Both the position numbers and the translations under genes were made by a program. Positions 56,516 through 64,000 of a stretch of 64,000 nucleotides of DNA are shown in pieces. A model generated the notes under the pieces. It saw only the letters and a list, made by a program, of their open reading frames with translations. It was not told where the DNA came from and ran no database searches. Source of the DNA: G965216255 sp965216255 (lineage in GTDB: Bacteria; Bacteroidota; Rhodothermia; Rhodothermales; Bin80); NCBI GenBank assembly GCA_965216255.1, contig OZ244148.1, forward strand, positions 2,976,001 to 3,040,000. The letters are read 5' to 3'. Every line of letters begins with the position of its first letter. Position 1 is the first letter of the stretch.

Positions 56516-57720
56516 ATGATGCGCACCTATACATATCGTTGCCGACAGATCAGAAAGACGCAGCGCGAGGCCCTGGGCAGCTTGTTCCGGCACCTGTCGT
56601 GGCTGCGCAACGATGCCGTGGCGCTTTGCCGCAGCCAGTACATCGAGGAAGGCAAGACTCCAACCTTCTTTGATATGTGCAAGCGGCTGACGACTATGCG
56701 TGCTTCGGGTGATGATGGATATCCGCTCAAGGCACAGCGCAGCATTCTGCAACGTATGCGCCTTGGGTATGACAAGTTTTTTAGAGACAAGAAGGGCTTG
56801 CCCCGCCTTGGCCGTGAGGTTCATTCGATTAAGCTTGATGGCGCCGCGCCAAGGCGTAGTGGGCCGTACTATACCCTCCAGATCAAGGGAGTTGGCAAGC
56901 TACGATTCAAAGACAGTCGGGGCATAGTGTCGGGGCCTGGCATCGCAGGGGTAGTTCGCATTGTGCGGCAGCCTCTCGGCACCGGTTACGACGTGCAGCT
57001 TGTGGCCAGCCATCCCATAACGGCGCTCAGGCAGCACGCACGGGCCGCCATAGGCATCGACGTAGGCGTAAAGGCCAACTGTTCTCTATCCGACGGCACA
57101 CAATATGATGCCATACGGCTCGGCGACCGCAAGCGAAAACGCCTTCAGAAAACCGCGCCAAGAGGAACAGCAAGGTTAGGCGTAAGAAAAAGCTGGAGCG
57201 TGAGTCTCGGCGCATGGCCGTGGCCGGCAGCAATGACGTTCATGGCATTACGTCGGACATCATAAAACGGCATTCATTAAACATTACCGTTGAGGACCTG
57301 AAATTGCAGAGCATGGCGACCAAGGGGGGATCGCGCAAACGTGGACTCAACAGGTCCATGCAAGAGCAATGCCTCGGCATGCTCATACCGCAGCTTGCCT
57401 ACAAGGCTGAGAGCGCCGCAGGTGAGTTGGCTAAAATCAAACCGCATTATACGACGCAGCAGTGCAGTAGCTGCGGTGGCATGCCTGCAGCGCCCATAGA
57501 CCTTGGTGTTCGTAGCTATCAGTGCGATCAATGCGGCCTTGCGCTGGAGCGCGACATTAATGCGGCAAGGAACATCCATCTGAGCGGGCTGCGCCTCTTC
57601 AGCAAGGCGGCAGGCCCTGCGTGCCGGTCGGAGGCGGCTGATGCCGCAAACGTTGTGCCTATGGTGGCTTCTTCGGAGGTTGTTAAGCACGGCTACGACA
57701 CGGAACTGTATCGACAGTAG
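56516..57720 (+). pseudogene. tnpB: TnpB (IS200/IS605-type RNA-guided nuclease), frameshifted
   Basis: From ATG 56516 the first frame has SWLRNDAVALCRSQYI, GLPRLGREVHSIKLDG and the first RuvC Asp in GIDVGVKANCSLSDG. Near 57148 an A-run (AGAAAACC) has apparently lost one A; the second frame goes on with NRAKRNSKVRRKKKLERESR, the Glu in ITVEDLKLQSM, a four-Cys Zn site (QCSSCGG, QCDQCGL) and the last RuvC Asp in ERDINAARNIHLSG. All catalytic residues are present across the two frames. No TnpA is nearby. Ends may lie at the inverted words 56469 and 57727. TnpB family is certain; activity doubtful. Confidence 0.85.
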
Positions 57721-58120
57721 CTATGACTACTATCGTATGTAATCCCCTATAGTCGTACCATTGATAGCACAAGGTAATGCTGCAGCGTTTCCACCATATA
57801 TGGGTGTCGTATGGTGTAATGTTCAATTCCCTGAATATTGGGAGGGATTACATCGACAGGCGGGCGCAGTTGGCTGGGGCACGCCGATAGACAGACGTGC
57901 CTGCCGGCGACATGGAACCCGCGCAGAGTGAATTGGGGCCGAAGAAATGTGCATGCCAAGCGGCGCGGGTGCACCCTGTTGGTGGACAGAACTGCAAGAC
58001 TATCATGGCTTGGCAGTCGGCTGGCGCTCTTGTCACGGCTTCAACCCTCTTAGCCCCAGCAGGATAGCAGCGCAGTGAGCGGTGGCAACTCCAGGGTCGC
58101 AGGTGTTGCCTGCCGGAAGG
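57721..58120. other. 400-base gap, TnpB right end region
   Basis: No gene seen. The first 20 bases hold CTACTATCGTA (57727-57737), inverted copy of the word upstream of TnpB, with nearby GACTA/TAGTC pairing. A guide-RNA-like transcript would be expected to overlap the end of TnpB and this region, but I cannot confirm it. Confidence 0.4.
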
Positions 58121-58765
58121 TCACTTGCCGACTATAGATATTAGCGTGTCGTCCGCAGCTTGGAACATGTCCGCCAAGAATTGCTCGCGGCACGTTTTTA
58201 GCCGATCGATATATTGCCAGAGTACTGTGTGTATTTCGCCCACCAAGTTATCTTTGACCACGCCCGCGAGCGTAGTATCCTCCTGGTACTCATATTTCTC
58301 AATCGCGTATTGCGCAATATCTGCAATGTTATCTTTGACAATGCCGAAATCTATTTCGTTCTTTATTTCCAGTCCACGGAATTCCTCCTGTTCGGCCGGT
58401 TCAGGATCTTCACCGGTTCCGATGCCGCCAATGCTCTTAATCGCGGCCTTCTGAGAGCTATAAAGCGCGATGATCTGATCGAACCCACTGATCTTCATCA
58501 CTTCGCGGACGGGTGCGGGCAGTGAACAAAGGCCGAAGGACTTGTCGAGTTTATTGTATCTCTTGGCTGTTAGCAGGCAAATCCTCAGTCCTGAGCTACT
58601 GATAAACGAGACTCTTTCGAAATCGAATACTAGGTGGTCAGCACCATCGCCCGTTTCAGCACTGACGGCTTGCTCAAAATCAAAAGCGTTGGTACTGTCA
58701 ATGCGGCCGTCCACAAGAGCGAACAGCACTCCGCCGCGATGCAGCCAGTTTACGGTTAAATTCAT
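58121..58765 (-). CDS. STAS-domain protein (anti-sigma-factor antagonist type) with C-terminal extension
   Basis: 214 residues. The first ~110 form a STAS domain: LVDGRIDSTNAFDFEQAV, DFERVSFISSSGLRI with the phosphoacceptor Ser about position 57, and SLPAPVREVMKISGFDQI. The remaining ~100 residues (acidic linker, then helical IVKDNIADIAQYAIEKYE and IDRLKTCREQFLADMFQ) are an unusual addition. STAS antagonists bind anti-sigma kinases when dephosphorylated by SpoIIE-type PP2C enzymes, one of which lies at 63.2 kb. The kinase is not in the window. Confidence 0.83.
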   Translation of the reverse strand: MNLTVNWLHRGGVLFALVDGRIDSTNAFDFEQAVSAETGDGADHLVFDFERVSFISSSGLRICLLTAKRYNKLDKSFGLCSLPAPVREVMKISGFDQIIALYSSQKAAIKSIGGIGTGEDPEPAEQEEFRGLEIKNEIDFGIVKDNIADIAQYAIEKYEYQEDTTLAGVVKDNLVGEIHTVLWQYIDRLKTCREQFLADMFQAADDTLISIVGK

Positions 58766-58954
58766 TTGTCGTTCACTAGGTTAGCGCATGCGTTAAAAGT
58801 GGGTCAATTCGTGGCAGGCAACATACCAATTAAAATATGTCCTACAGCATTGTCATGACAGCCGTAAATATCAGCTCTGCCTGTCAACTCGCTGGGTGTT
58901 ATGGTTTCCGGGGGCGGTTGTTCCTATGCTCATTCTGGTTAGTGGCCAACGCTC

Positions 58955-59014
58955 ATCGTAGCTGGAAACGACTGCGCACGGAAACGCGTTTTGTTCATGT
59001 CTCCGCGTAACACA
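58955..59014 (+). repeat. 60-bp direct repeat, left copy, flanking IS1634 relic
   Basis: Starts ATCGTAGCTGGAAACGACTG and ends GCGTAACACA. The right copy is at 60909-60968 and differs at 2 of 60 bases. The copies lie immediately outside a matching inverted end, as expected for a long target duplication. Confidence 0.9.
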
Positions 59015-60908
59015 TCCTGACTTCGACGGTTTCAGAGGTGTAAGGTATTGTTTTTATGGGGCCGAATCTTCCGACTGAACACAATAAATCCGCCTTGCTG
59101 CAGGACAAAAACGCCGTCCAAGAAAGCTACTCCCCAGACTCCTCTTTCAGCGGGACCGTACTCCGCTGCAGCGTTAGACCTACCGCCTTGTAGAGATTGA
59201 TCTGCTGCCTGCCTGTGGCCGCGGGCACCAGGTAGCGCTTGCCCGTGCCCTGATCCCGCAATAGCGACACCTCCACTGCCGAGAGCTCCGACAGGATGCG
59301 CGCCTCACTCAGCGGCTCCTTGCCGCCGTGCATGCTGTTATGCTGGTAGCGCAAGATGCGCAGCAGTGCAAAGGCCACGAAACAGATGGCCATGTGCGCC
59401 TTCACGCGACGCAGCGTCCAGTGAAAGATGGGACGCACTGCTAACGCGTGCTTCAGCACCCGGAAGCCTTCTTCTATCCGCCACAGCTCTGGGCGTACAC
59501 CTCCTGCGGCGCGAGCGTCTCCAGGCTGGTCCATAGCCCGTGCAGGCCGCCACAGGCCTGGTCTTTCTCTATCGCCTCTTCGTTCAGACTCACCGCTCCC
59601 TGGTCCAGGAACCGACCGCTTGTGCCCTTGCCCTTGACGCCCTGCGCCAGATTGAGCTTGGCCTTCTCTACGGCTTTCTGCCGGTCGTGCGCATCCTTGG
59701 CTGCTTTCTTCGGACAGTACCGCAGGACCAGGCGCCGCCCGCCGAGGCGCCTTTCGGCAACCATGCGGCCTTCTGCCATGGGCTGCCACTCTTGCACTGC
59801 CGTGATATCGCGCGTAGCCTTCTTCCCCAGGGAGCGCAGCCGGGCCGCCACCACAAAGTCGTACCCTTTGCTATGAAGCAGCGCCAGGTTCTCCTGGCTC
59901 ATCATGCCGGCGTCGGCTACGAAGACCACCTGCCCAAGGCGAAGCGCTGCTGCAGCGCCGCTATAGCCGGATCAAGGGTCTTGACATCGGTCGTATTGCC
60001 GGCAAAGAGCTCATATCCTATGGGCAAACCCTGCGTTGTCTGGATGAGCGCTACCTGCACGTTGCCGTCCTTGCTGTAGCCCTTCTTCCGGAGCTCATCC
60101 TCACTGTCCGAAGCAAAGCTGAGCGTGGTAACATCAAAGAAGAGCACGTCTACCTTGCCGCCCAAGAGGCCCGTCACTTCTTGGGAGACGATATCCTGCA
60201 GGCGCCTGATACGGCCTTCGTTTACCGCTCCCCATCATGCGGTAAAACTTCTCTACCGGCACTTCAGAGCCCTCTTCTTTGGAGAGCCGCCGGGCATGGC
60301 CGCTCTTGCCGCCACCCGGAGCCGCCAGGCGTAGCAGTACGGCCTGCCGGAACAGACGCCGGGCCATGCCTTTCGGTGAAAACATTACTCGGGCCCAGCC
60401 CGTCGCAGAGGGCCCCGAAAACTTCATGGAAGCCCACACACACGCGCTTCGTTTCCTCCAGGGCACGGGCATCCCGGATGGGCAGCGGATTTGTTTGCTG
60501 CTTGCGCCTGCGGGCCCAGAGGATCTCGTCTGCGCTATCGGCGGCGGGAAAGAGGGAGGGCTGCTTCTCTTCTTGTAAGCGGCGCATTTCGAGTTCGGCG
60601 ACACCGAGCAGGGCCCCCTAGGGCCATGCCTTCGGGGGCCCTGCCCATGTGGCGCACGATCTTGAGTCAGGGTTTGCCTTCGGTATTTCTATACCCGTAC
60701 ACGATCTGTACGGTGACGTTCTTGGTAGTTTTTCGTCTGAGGGTGCGCACAAACATAATGGGTGTAAGATACGGAATAGACCCGCTGAACACTGTGACTA
60801 ATCCATGAACTGACCAAAACTTTCATTTATCGACGACTTCCAGGTCCTATTTGCCTTGCTGCATGCCTATTACGAAACCACGGTCCTCACGCCAGCGTCG
60901 AAGTCAGG
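59015..60908 (-). mobile_element. IS1634-type element, relic
   Basis: About 1.9 kb. Ends share the inverted sequence CCTGACTTCGACG (59016-59028 and 60896-60908). The element carries a dead IS1634-type transposase and is flanked by the 60-bp direct repeats. IS1634 of Mycoplasma mycoides is known for unusually long, variable target duplications, so the arrangement fits. Confidence 0.75.
59127..60756 (-). pseudogene. IS1634-family transposase, multiply broken
   Basis: Starts at ATG 60756 (MFVRTLRRKTTKNVTVQIVY) and meets an in-frame TGA after GYRNTEGKP. Later frames give LEMRRLQEEKQPSLFPAADS, VDVLFFDVTTLSFASDSEDE (first Asp region) then GYSKDGNVQVALIQTTQGLP, MVFVADAGMMSQENLALLHS and ELWRIEEGFRVLKHALAVRP (catalytic Glu), ending KEESGE at 59127. 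At least four frame changes plus the nonsense codon. Different from the IS1634 copy at 37.4 kb. Confidence 0.83.
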
Positions 60909-60968
60909 ATCGTAGCTGGAAACGACTGCGCACGAAAACGCGTTTTGTTCAGGTCTCCGCGTAACACA
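60909..60968 (+). repeat. 60-bp direct repeat, right copy
   Basis: Matches 58955-59014 at 58 of 60 positions (differences at the 27th and 44th base). It directly follows the right inverted end of the IS1634 relic. Confidence 0.9.
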
Positions 60969-61033
60969 AGAATGACAATTGAGCCTAGCTCTATCCTTCG
61001 CTCGCATCGCCATCAAGGAATCCACAATGAGAA

Positions 61034-62413
61034 TCACAGCTGAAGCGGCTTGCCTAGCTCTGGCACCAATACCTCAGGCTGTGCAAGAGAAGAGGCGATA
61101 CTCCTGGCCATCCACTCTCGAGCGGCAGTCTCACCATGAACGAGTACGACTGTTCTTGGGCGCAGCCGGTTGACGAGGCAAATCAGGTCTCGGCGGTGGC
61201 TGTGGCCGCTAAAGCGATATCGCTGCACTTCGCAGCACAAGGGTTGCATGCCCTTTCGCTTGTCGAGAAGAATGCCATCGTTGCCACCTTGGGAGGCCTT
61301 GAGCAGCCGGCCCCCTGGGGAATCCTCCTTGCAATAGCCAACCAGAAGGATGGCATGGCGCTCCGCTTCCACAAGGTGCTGCGCCACCCAATTGGAAAGT
61401 GTGTTCTCGAACATCATGCCGCTTGTGACCACATGGATGCTGGGTTCTGAGAGGGCCCTCTGTTTGGCGGCCTCACCTCGGGGCAGGCGTCGCTGCTCGA
61501 CGTCGAAGACCTGAAACGTTGGATCAACACGCGGTGTGGATTCACGCGTTGCGTCGTAAATGCTGGCGACTGCACGCAGACCTCCCGCCGTATACACGGG
61601 CACGTCGGCACCCAAGTGCCCCTGCAGCTTAAACCGGCCCAGGAGTGCTAGAATTTCCTGCGCGCGCCCGAGAGCAAAGACGGGGATTAAAACGGTACCC
61701 TGTCTTCTCAGAACACGCTGTATATCTGCCATGAATCGCTGTTCTTCCATCTGCCGCGTGGCAAGTTCTGCCTCTGCGTCCGCGCCGAGCGTGGATTCCA
61801 GAACCAAGACGTTAACAGGTGCATCAGGGTAGTCTGCGCCAGGGATAATCGTCTGCGCCTGCATACAGGTGTCACTCGTGTAGAATAACCTGCCAATTCT
61901 GCCGCCTTCTTGGTAGTTCAGCAACACGCCTGCGGCACCTAGCACATGTCCGGAGTACTGGAATGTGGCCGTAACACGCTCTTGCGTAGCGGAGATATCG
62001 ACCGGCTTGTCATAGGCATGTGCGCGGCAAAGATGGGAGATTTCGGCAACCTGCTCTTCGGTAAACAGGGGTGGATAGGGCGAGGAGCCTTCATAATACT
62101 TGCGCCGCTGCAATCGCGCTGAGGCCGGCAGTACATGGTCGGCCAAGGAGCGGGTGGCTTGGGTGAGATGGACCTGCACATGCGGAAATTCTTCCACCAA
62201 TGATGGGAGTCCACCGATATGGTCATGGTGGGCATGCGTCACAAAAACGTGGTCAATGCCACTGGTCCTGGTGGCGTCGAAGCGCGGAAGGCTCTCTCTG
62301 CCCTCACAATTTGGATCTGCTCCAGCGTCCAGTGCTATTGCAATGCCTCCTACGCGGAGGACGTGGCAACTTGCACCTATTTCGCGTGAATTTCCGAGAG
62401 AAACAAACTGCAT
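61034..62413 (-). CDS. MBL-fold/beta-CASP RNA-processing nuclease family protein
   Basis: 459 residues. Metal motif THAHHDHIGG, later ligands in YSGHVLGAAG and FYTSDTCMQ, and the beta-CASP insertion with PVFALGRAQEILALLGRF, VTSGMMFENTLS and final motif FSGHSHRRDL plus VLVHGE. It belongs to the exonuclease/CPSF73-like group that cuts RNA in the cytoplasm, though the precise substrate is unknown. Residue MQFVSLGNSREIGASCHVLR starts at ATG 62413. It reads away from the IS1634 relic and follows the aldolase gene by about 70 bases on the same strand. Confidence 0.9.
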   Translation of the reverse strand: MQFVSLGNSREIGASCHVLRVGGIAIALDAGADPNCEGRESLPRFDATRTSGIDHVFVTHAHHDHIGGLPSLVEEFPHVQVHLTQATRSLADHVLPASARLQRRKYYEGSSPYPPLFTEEQVAEISHLCRAHAYDKPVDISATQERVTATFQYSGHVLGAAGVLLNYQEGGRIGRLFYTSDTCMQAQTIIPGADYPDAPVNVLVLESTLGADAEAELATRQMEEQRFMADIQRVLRRQGTVLIPVFALGRAQEILALLGRFKLQGHLGADVPVYTAGGLRAVASIYDATRESTPRVDPTFQVFDVEQRRLPRGEAAKQRALSEPSIHVVTSGMMFENTLSNWVAQHLVEAERHAILLVGYCKEDSPGGRLLKASQGGNDGILLDKRKGMQPLCCEVQRYRFSGHSHRRDLICLVNRLRPRTVVLVHGETAAREWMARSIASSLAQPEVLVPELGKPLQL

Positions 62414-62480
62414 AGTCTTGTGGGGCTTGGTGCGGCTGATCGGAGCCGATGGAAAATCCGCAATGCTTTCCTGAATGCGG

Positions 62481-63155
62481 CTAGTCGGGACGTTCAGACT
62501 TAAACGATGACCAGTCGGCCAGGAAGCGCTTCAGGCCTATGTCCGTAAGCGGGTGCTTCAGCAGCTTCTTGATGACGCCTAGCGGCATCGTCGCCACATG
62601 TGCCCCCATCATCGCTGCCTCCACCACATGCATCGGGTGGCGTATGGAGGCGGCAAGTACTTCGGTGCCATAGTTGTAATGGGCGTAGATGGTAATGATT
62701 TCCTCTAGCAGCTTCATACCATCGGAGGAAATATCGTCCAGACGGCCGAGAAATGGGCTGATGTAGGCGGCTCCGGCCTTCGCGGCCAGGAGCGCCTGCA
62801 CCGGCGAAAAGCAAAGTGTGCAGTTTACGCGGATGCCTTCCTCCCGAAGCGCGCGAATTGCCTTTATTCCGTCCAGAATCAGCGGCACTTTTACCACGAC
62901 ATTCCGGTGAATGGCTGCAAGGGACCGAGCCTCGGTCATAATCTCGTCAAAGGTTACCGCCGTGACTTCCGCGGAGACATCGCCATCCACTATCTTGCAA
63001 ATTTGCAGGATGTGCTCCTCAAAATCCAGGGTCTTCCCGGTTACCTGGGCGGCCATGTTCATCAAGGACGGATTTGTCGTTACGCCGTCTAGGACGCCCA
63101 TATCATTGGCTTCTCGAATCTCGTCGAGATCAGCTGTGTCCACAAAAATCTTCAT
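62481..63155 (-). CDS. Transaldolase-like fructose-6-phosphate aldolase
   Basis: 224 residues, the short FSA/TalC form. Schiff-base Lys89 in VVVKVPL, with MKIFVDTADLDEIREA at the start and TNPSL, TLCFSPVQALLAAKAGAAYI, SPFLGRLDD typical of the family. It transfers or cleaves a dihydroxyacetone unit in the pentose phosphate pathway. Members annotated as transaldolase in Bacteroidota are mostly of this type; the exact activity (transaldolase or aldolase) cannot be told. Confidence 0.93.
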   Translation of the reverse strand: MKIFVDTADLDEIREANDMGVLDGVTTNPSLMNMAAQVTGKTLDFEEHILQICKIVDGDVSAEVTAVTFDEIMTEARSLAAIHRNVVVKVPLILDGIKAIRALREEGIRVNCTLCFSPVQALLAAKAGAAYISPFLGRLDDISSDGMKLLEEIITIYAHYNYGTEVLAASIRHPMHVVEAAMMGAHVATMPLGVIKKLLKHPLTDIGLKRFLADWSSFKSERPD

Positions 63156-63189
63156 GGGAAAGCGGGTGATTTGGCTAAGTGGATGTTGT

Positions 63190-64000
63190 CTATGGCTCGG
63201 AACCTACAATGTCGGCTGCACCTCCTGCGAACGATACCTTCAGGACGATCATGGTACGGTCGTCGCTTAGCACATTTACCGGGCCAGTAAATTCTTCTAT
63301 ATCTGCTTGAATGCGGTCGAGGATTTCCTGTGCCGAGCGGTATCTGAGCGCCGTAGCACGTTCCTGCAGGCGTGCTTCCGTGTATTGCTCTTCCCGGAGC
63401 CCCATGGCTTCCGTTACGCCATCGGTAAAGAGTACGACCACATCATCCTGCTCTAGCTCGACGGACCCCCGCGCGTAGGACACTGTAGGCAGCACGCCCA
63501 GAAGTATGCCGCCTTCGCTCAGCCTTAATATGTCTCCGTTCATGCGAATTACAAAAGGCGGCTCGTGACCAGCGTTAACGTACTCCATGCGCTGCGACTC
63601 GACATCGTAGATGCCGAAAAATGCCGTGATGAACTTGTCGGGCGCTGTATTGCGATGAATGACCCGGTTTAGGTTTCGCACATCTTCTTCCACGGGACGC
63701 AATAGGGGAGCACTGATATGAATGCATGCCTGCAAGCTAGCCATGAGCAGGGCAGCGGGCATACTCTTGCCTGTCACGTCCGCAACGACGAAGAGAATGC
63801 GCCCATTCCCAAGCTCGATCACGTCAAAATAGTCTCCTCCTACTTCACGGCTGGGTAATGCCATTGTGGCTATTTGGAGGCCGGGGACGGTGGGGGAGCG
63901 GCTCGGCAACAGGCGCAATTGTATTTCCCGAGCCATGCGCAATTCTTCCTCCATTCGCTTCTTCTCTATGCGCTCCTCCACCAACTCAGCATTTTGAATG
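63190..64000 (-). CDS. SpoIIE-type PP2C serine phosphatase, N-terminus beyond right edge
   Basis: About 270 codons of the C-terminal part. An N-terminal helix IQNAELVEERIEKKRMEEEL leads from an upstream sensor (probably GAF, outside the window). PP2C motifs: VGGDYFDVIEL, FVVADVTGKSMPAALLM, FVIRMNG, VVLFTDGVTEA and LSDDRTMIVLKV, with the metal-binding Asp residues. Such enzymes dephosphorylate STAS antagonists such as the product of the gene at 58.1 kb. The frame is open to base 64000. Confidence 0.9.
   Translation of the reverse strand, partial: IQNAELVEERIEKKRMEEELRMAREIQLRLLPSRSPTVPGLQIATMALPSREVGGDYFDVIELGNGRILFVVADVTGKSMPAALLMASLQACIHISAPLLRPVEEDVRNLNRVIHRNTAPDKFITAFFGIYDVESQRMEYVNAGHEPPFVIRMNGDILRLSEGGILLGVLPTVSYARGSVELEQDDVVVLFTDGVTEAMGLREEQYTEARLQERATALRYRSAQEILDRIQADIEEFTGPVNVLSDDRTMIVLKVSFAGGAADIVGSEP

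Noticed and set aside
1..64000. CRISPR arrays, rRNA and tRNA genes
   Set aside because: I found no regularly spaced repeats and no tRNA-like T-arm in a cloverleaf context; the few GGTTCGA words lie inside coding sequence or pseudogenes.

Overview
The window looks like a chromosomal segment of a Bacteroidota-type bacterium, most likely Rhodothermota or a relative, of moderately high GC by eye. The evidence is a three-gene sdhCAB operon with a single five-helix cytochrome b subunit and no sdhD, PKD/OmpA and LVIVD-type envelope proteins, a DUF4159-MoxR pair, secreted S9 peptidases and many lipoproteins. Unlike typical Bacteroidetes it uses visible Shine-Dalgarno sites and at least one canonical TTGACT-17-TATAAT promoter. 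The assignment is inferred from protein families, with no rRNA or tRNA gene to anchor it. I see no tRNA, rRNA or CRISPR array.

Layout. 1-1.1 kb: two transposase remnants, one a DUF4338/DruA-like N-terminus running off the left edge. 1.2-8.1 kb: housekeeping genes (rpsT, queG, lysS), a PKD-OmpA outer-membrane protein, a cyclophilin lipoprotein and a GT4 glycosyltransferase. 8.3-25.1 kb: an FG-GAP/LVIVD secreted protein, an enolase-superfamily epimerase plus DUF1611 pair (DgcA/DgcN-like), glycogen phosphorylase, a lipoprotein, an S9 peptidase, a D-aminoacylase-like lipoprotein, an acyl-CoA carboxylase beta subunit and a LysM lytic transglycosylase. 26-41.2 kb: an insertion-sequence graveyard (two broken ISNCY copies, an IS3 split by an intact IS256-family element, a broken IS1634), which also contains a CaCA antiporter, sdhCAB, a badly decayed citrate synthase gene beside sdhC, and a fragment of an AlbA_2 protein. 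41.9-56.1 kb: RNase E/G, a beta-barrel protein, a metallo-beta-lactamase hydrolase, aroQ, a YdjM-like membrane protein, glutamine-dependent NAD synthetase, an amidohydrolase, and a run GH123-like lipoprotein / TPR-peptidase MA / DUF4159 / MoxR. 56.5-61 kb: a frameshifted TnpB and an IS1634-type relic flanked by 60-bp direct repeats. 61-64 kb: an MBL/beta-CASP nuclease, a transaldolase-like aldolase and a SpoIIE-type PP2C phosphatase cut by the right edge, with a STAS protein nearby.

How it fits together. Several secreted or lipid-anchored enzymes (S9 peptidase, D-aminoacylase-like protein, amidohydrolase, GH123-like protein, lytic transglycosylase) plus the cytoplasmic epimerase/DUF1611 pair suggest scavenging of peptide, peptidoglycan or D-amino-acid material. 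STAS and SpoIIE proteins suggest a partner-switching regulator. The many broken transposases, the nested elements and the ruined citrate synthase indicate relaxed selection and active IS expansion. No clear new defence system is visible. The most unusual signals are the citrate synthase relic beside sdhCAB, the long direct repeats around the IS1634 relic, and overlapping alternative hairpins after aroQ.
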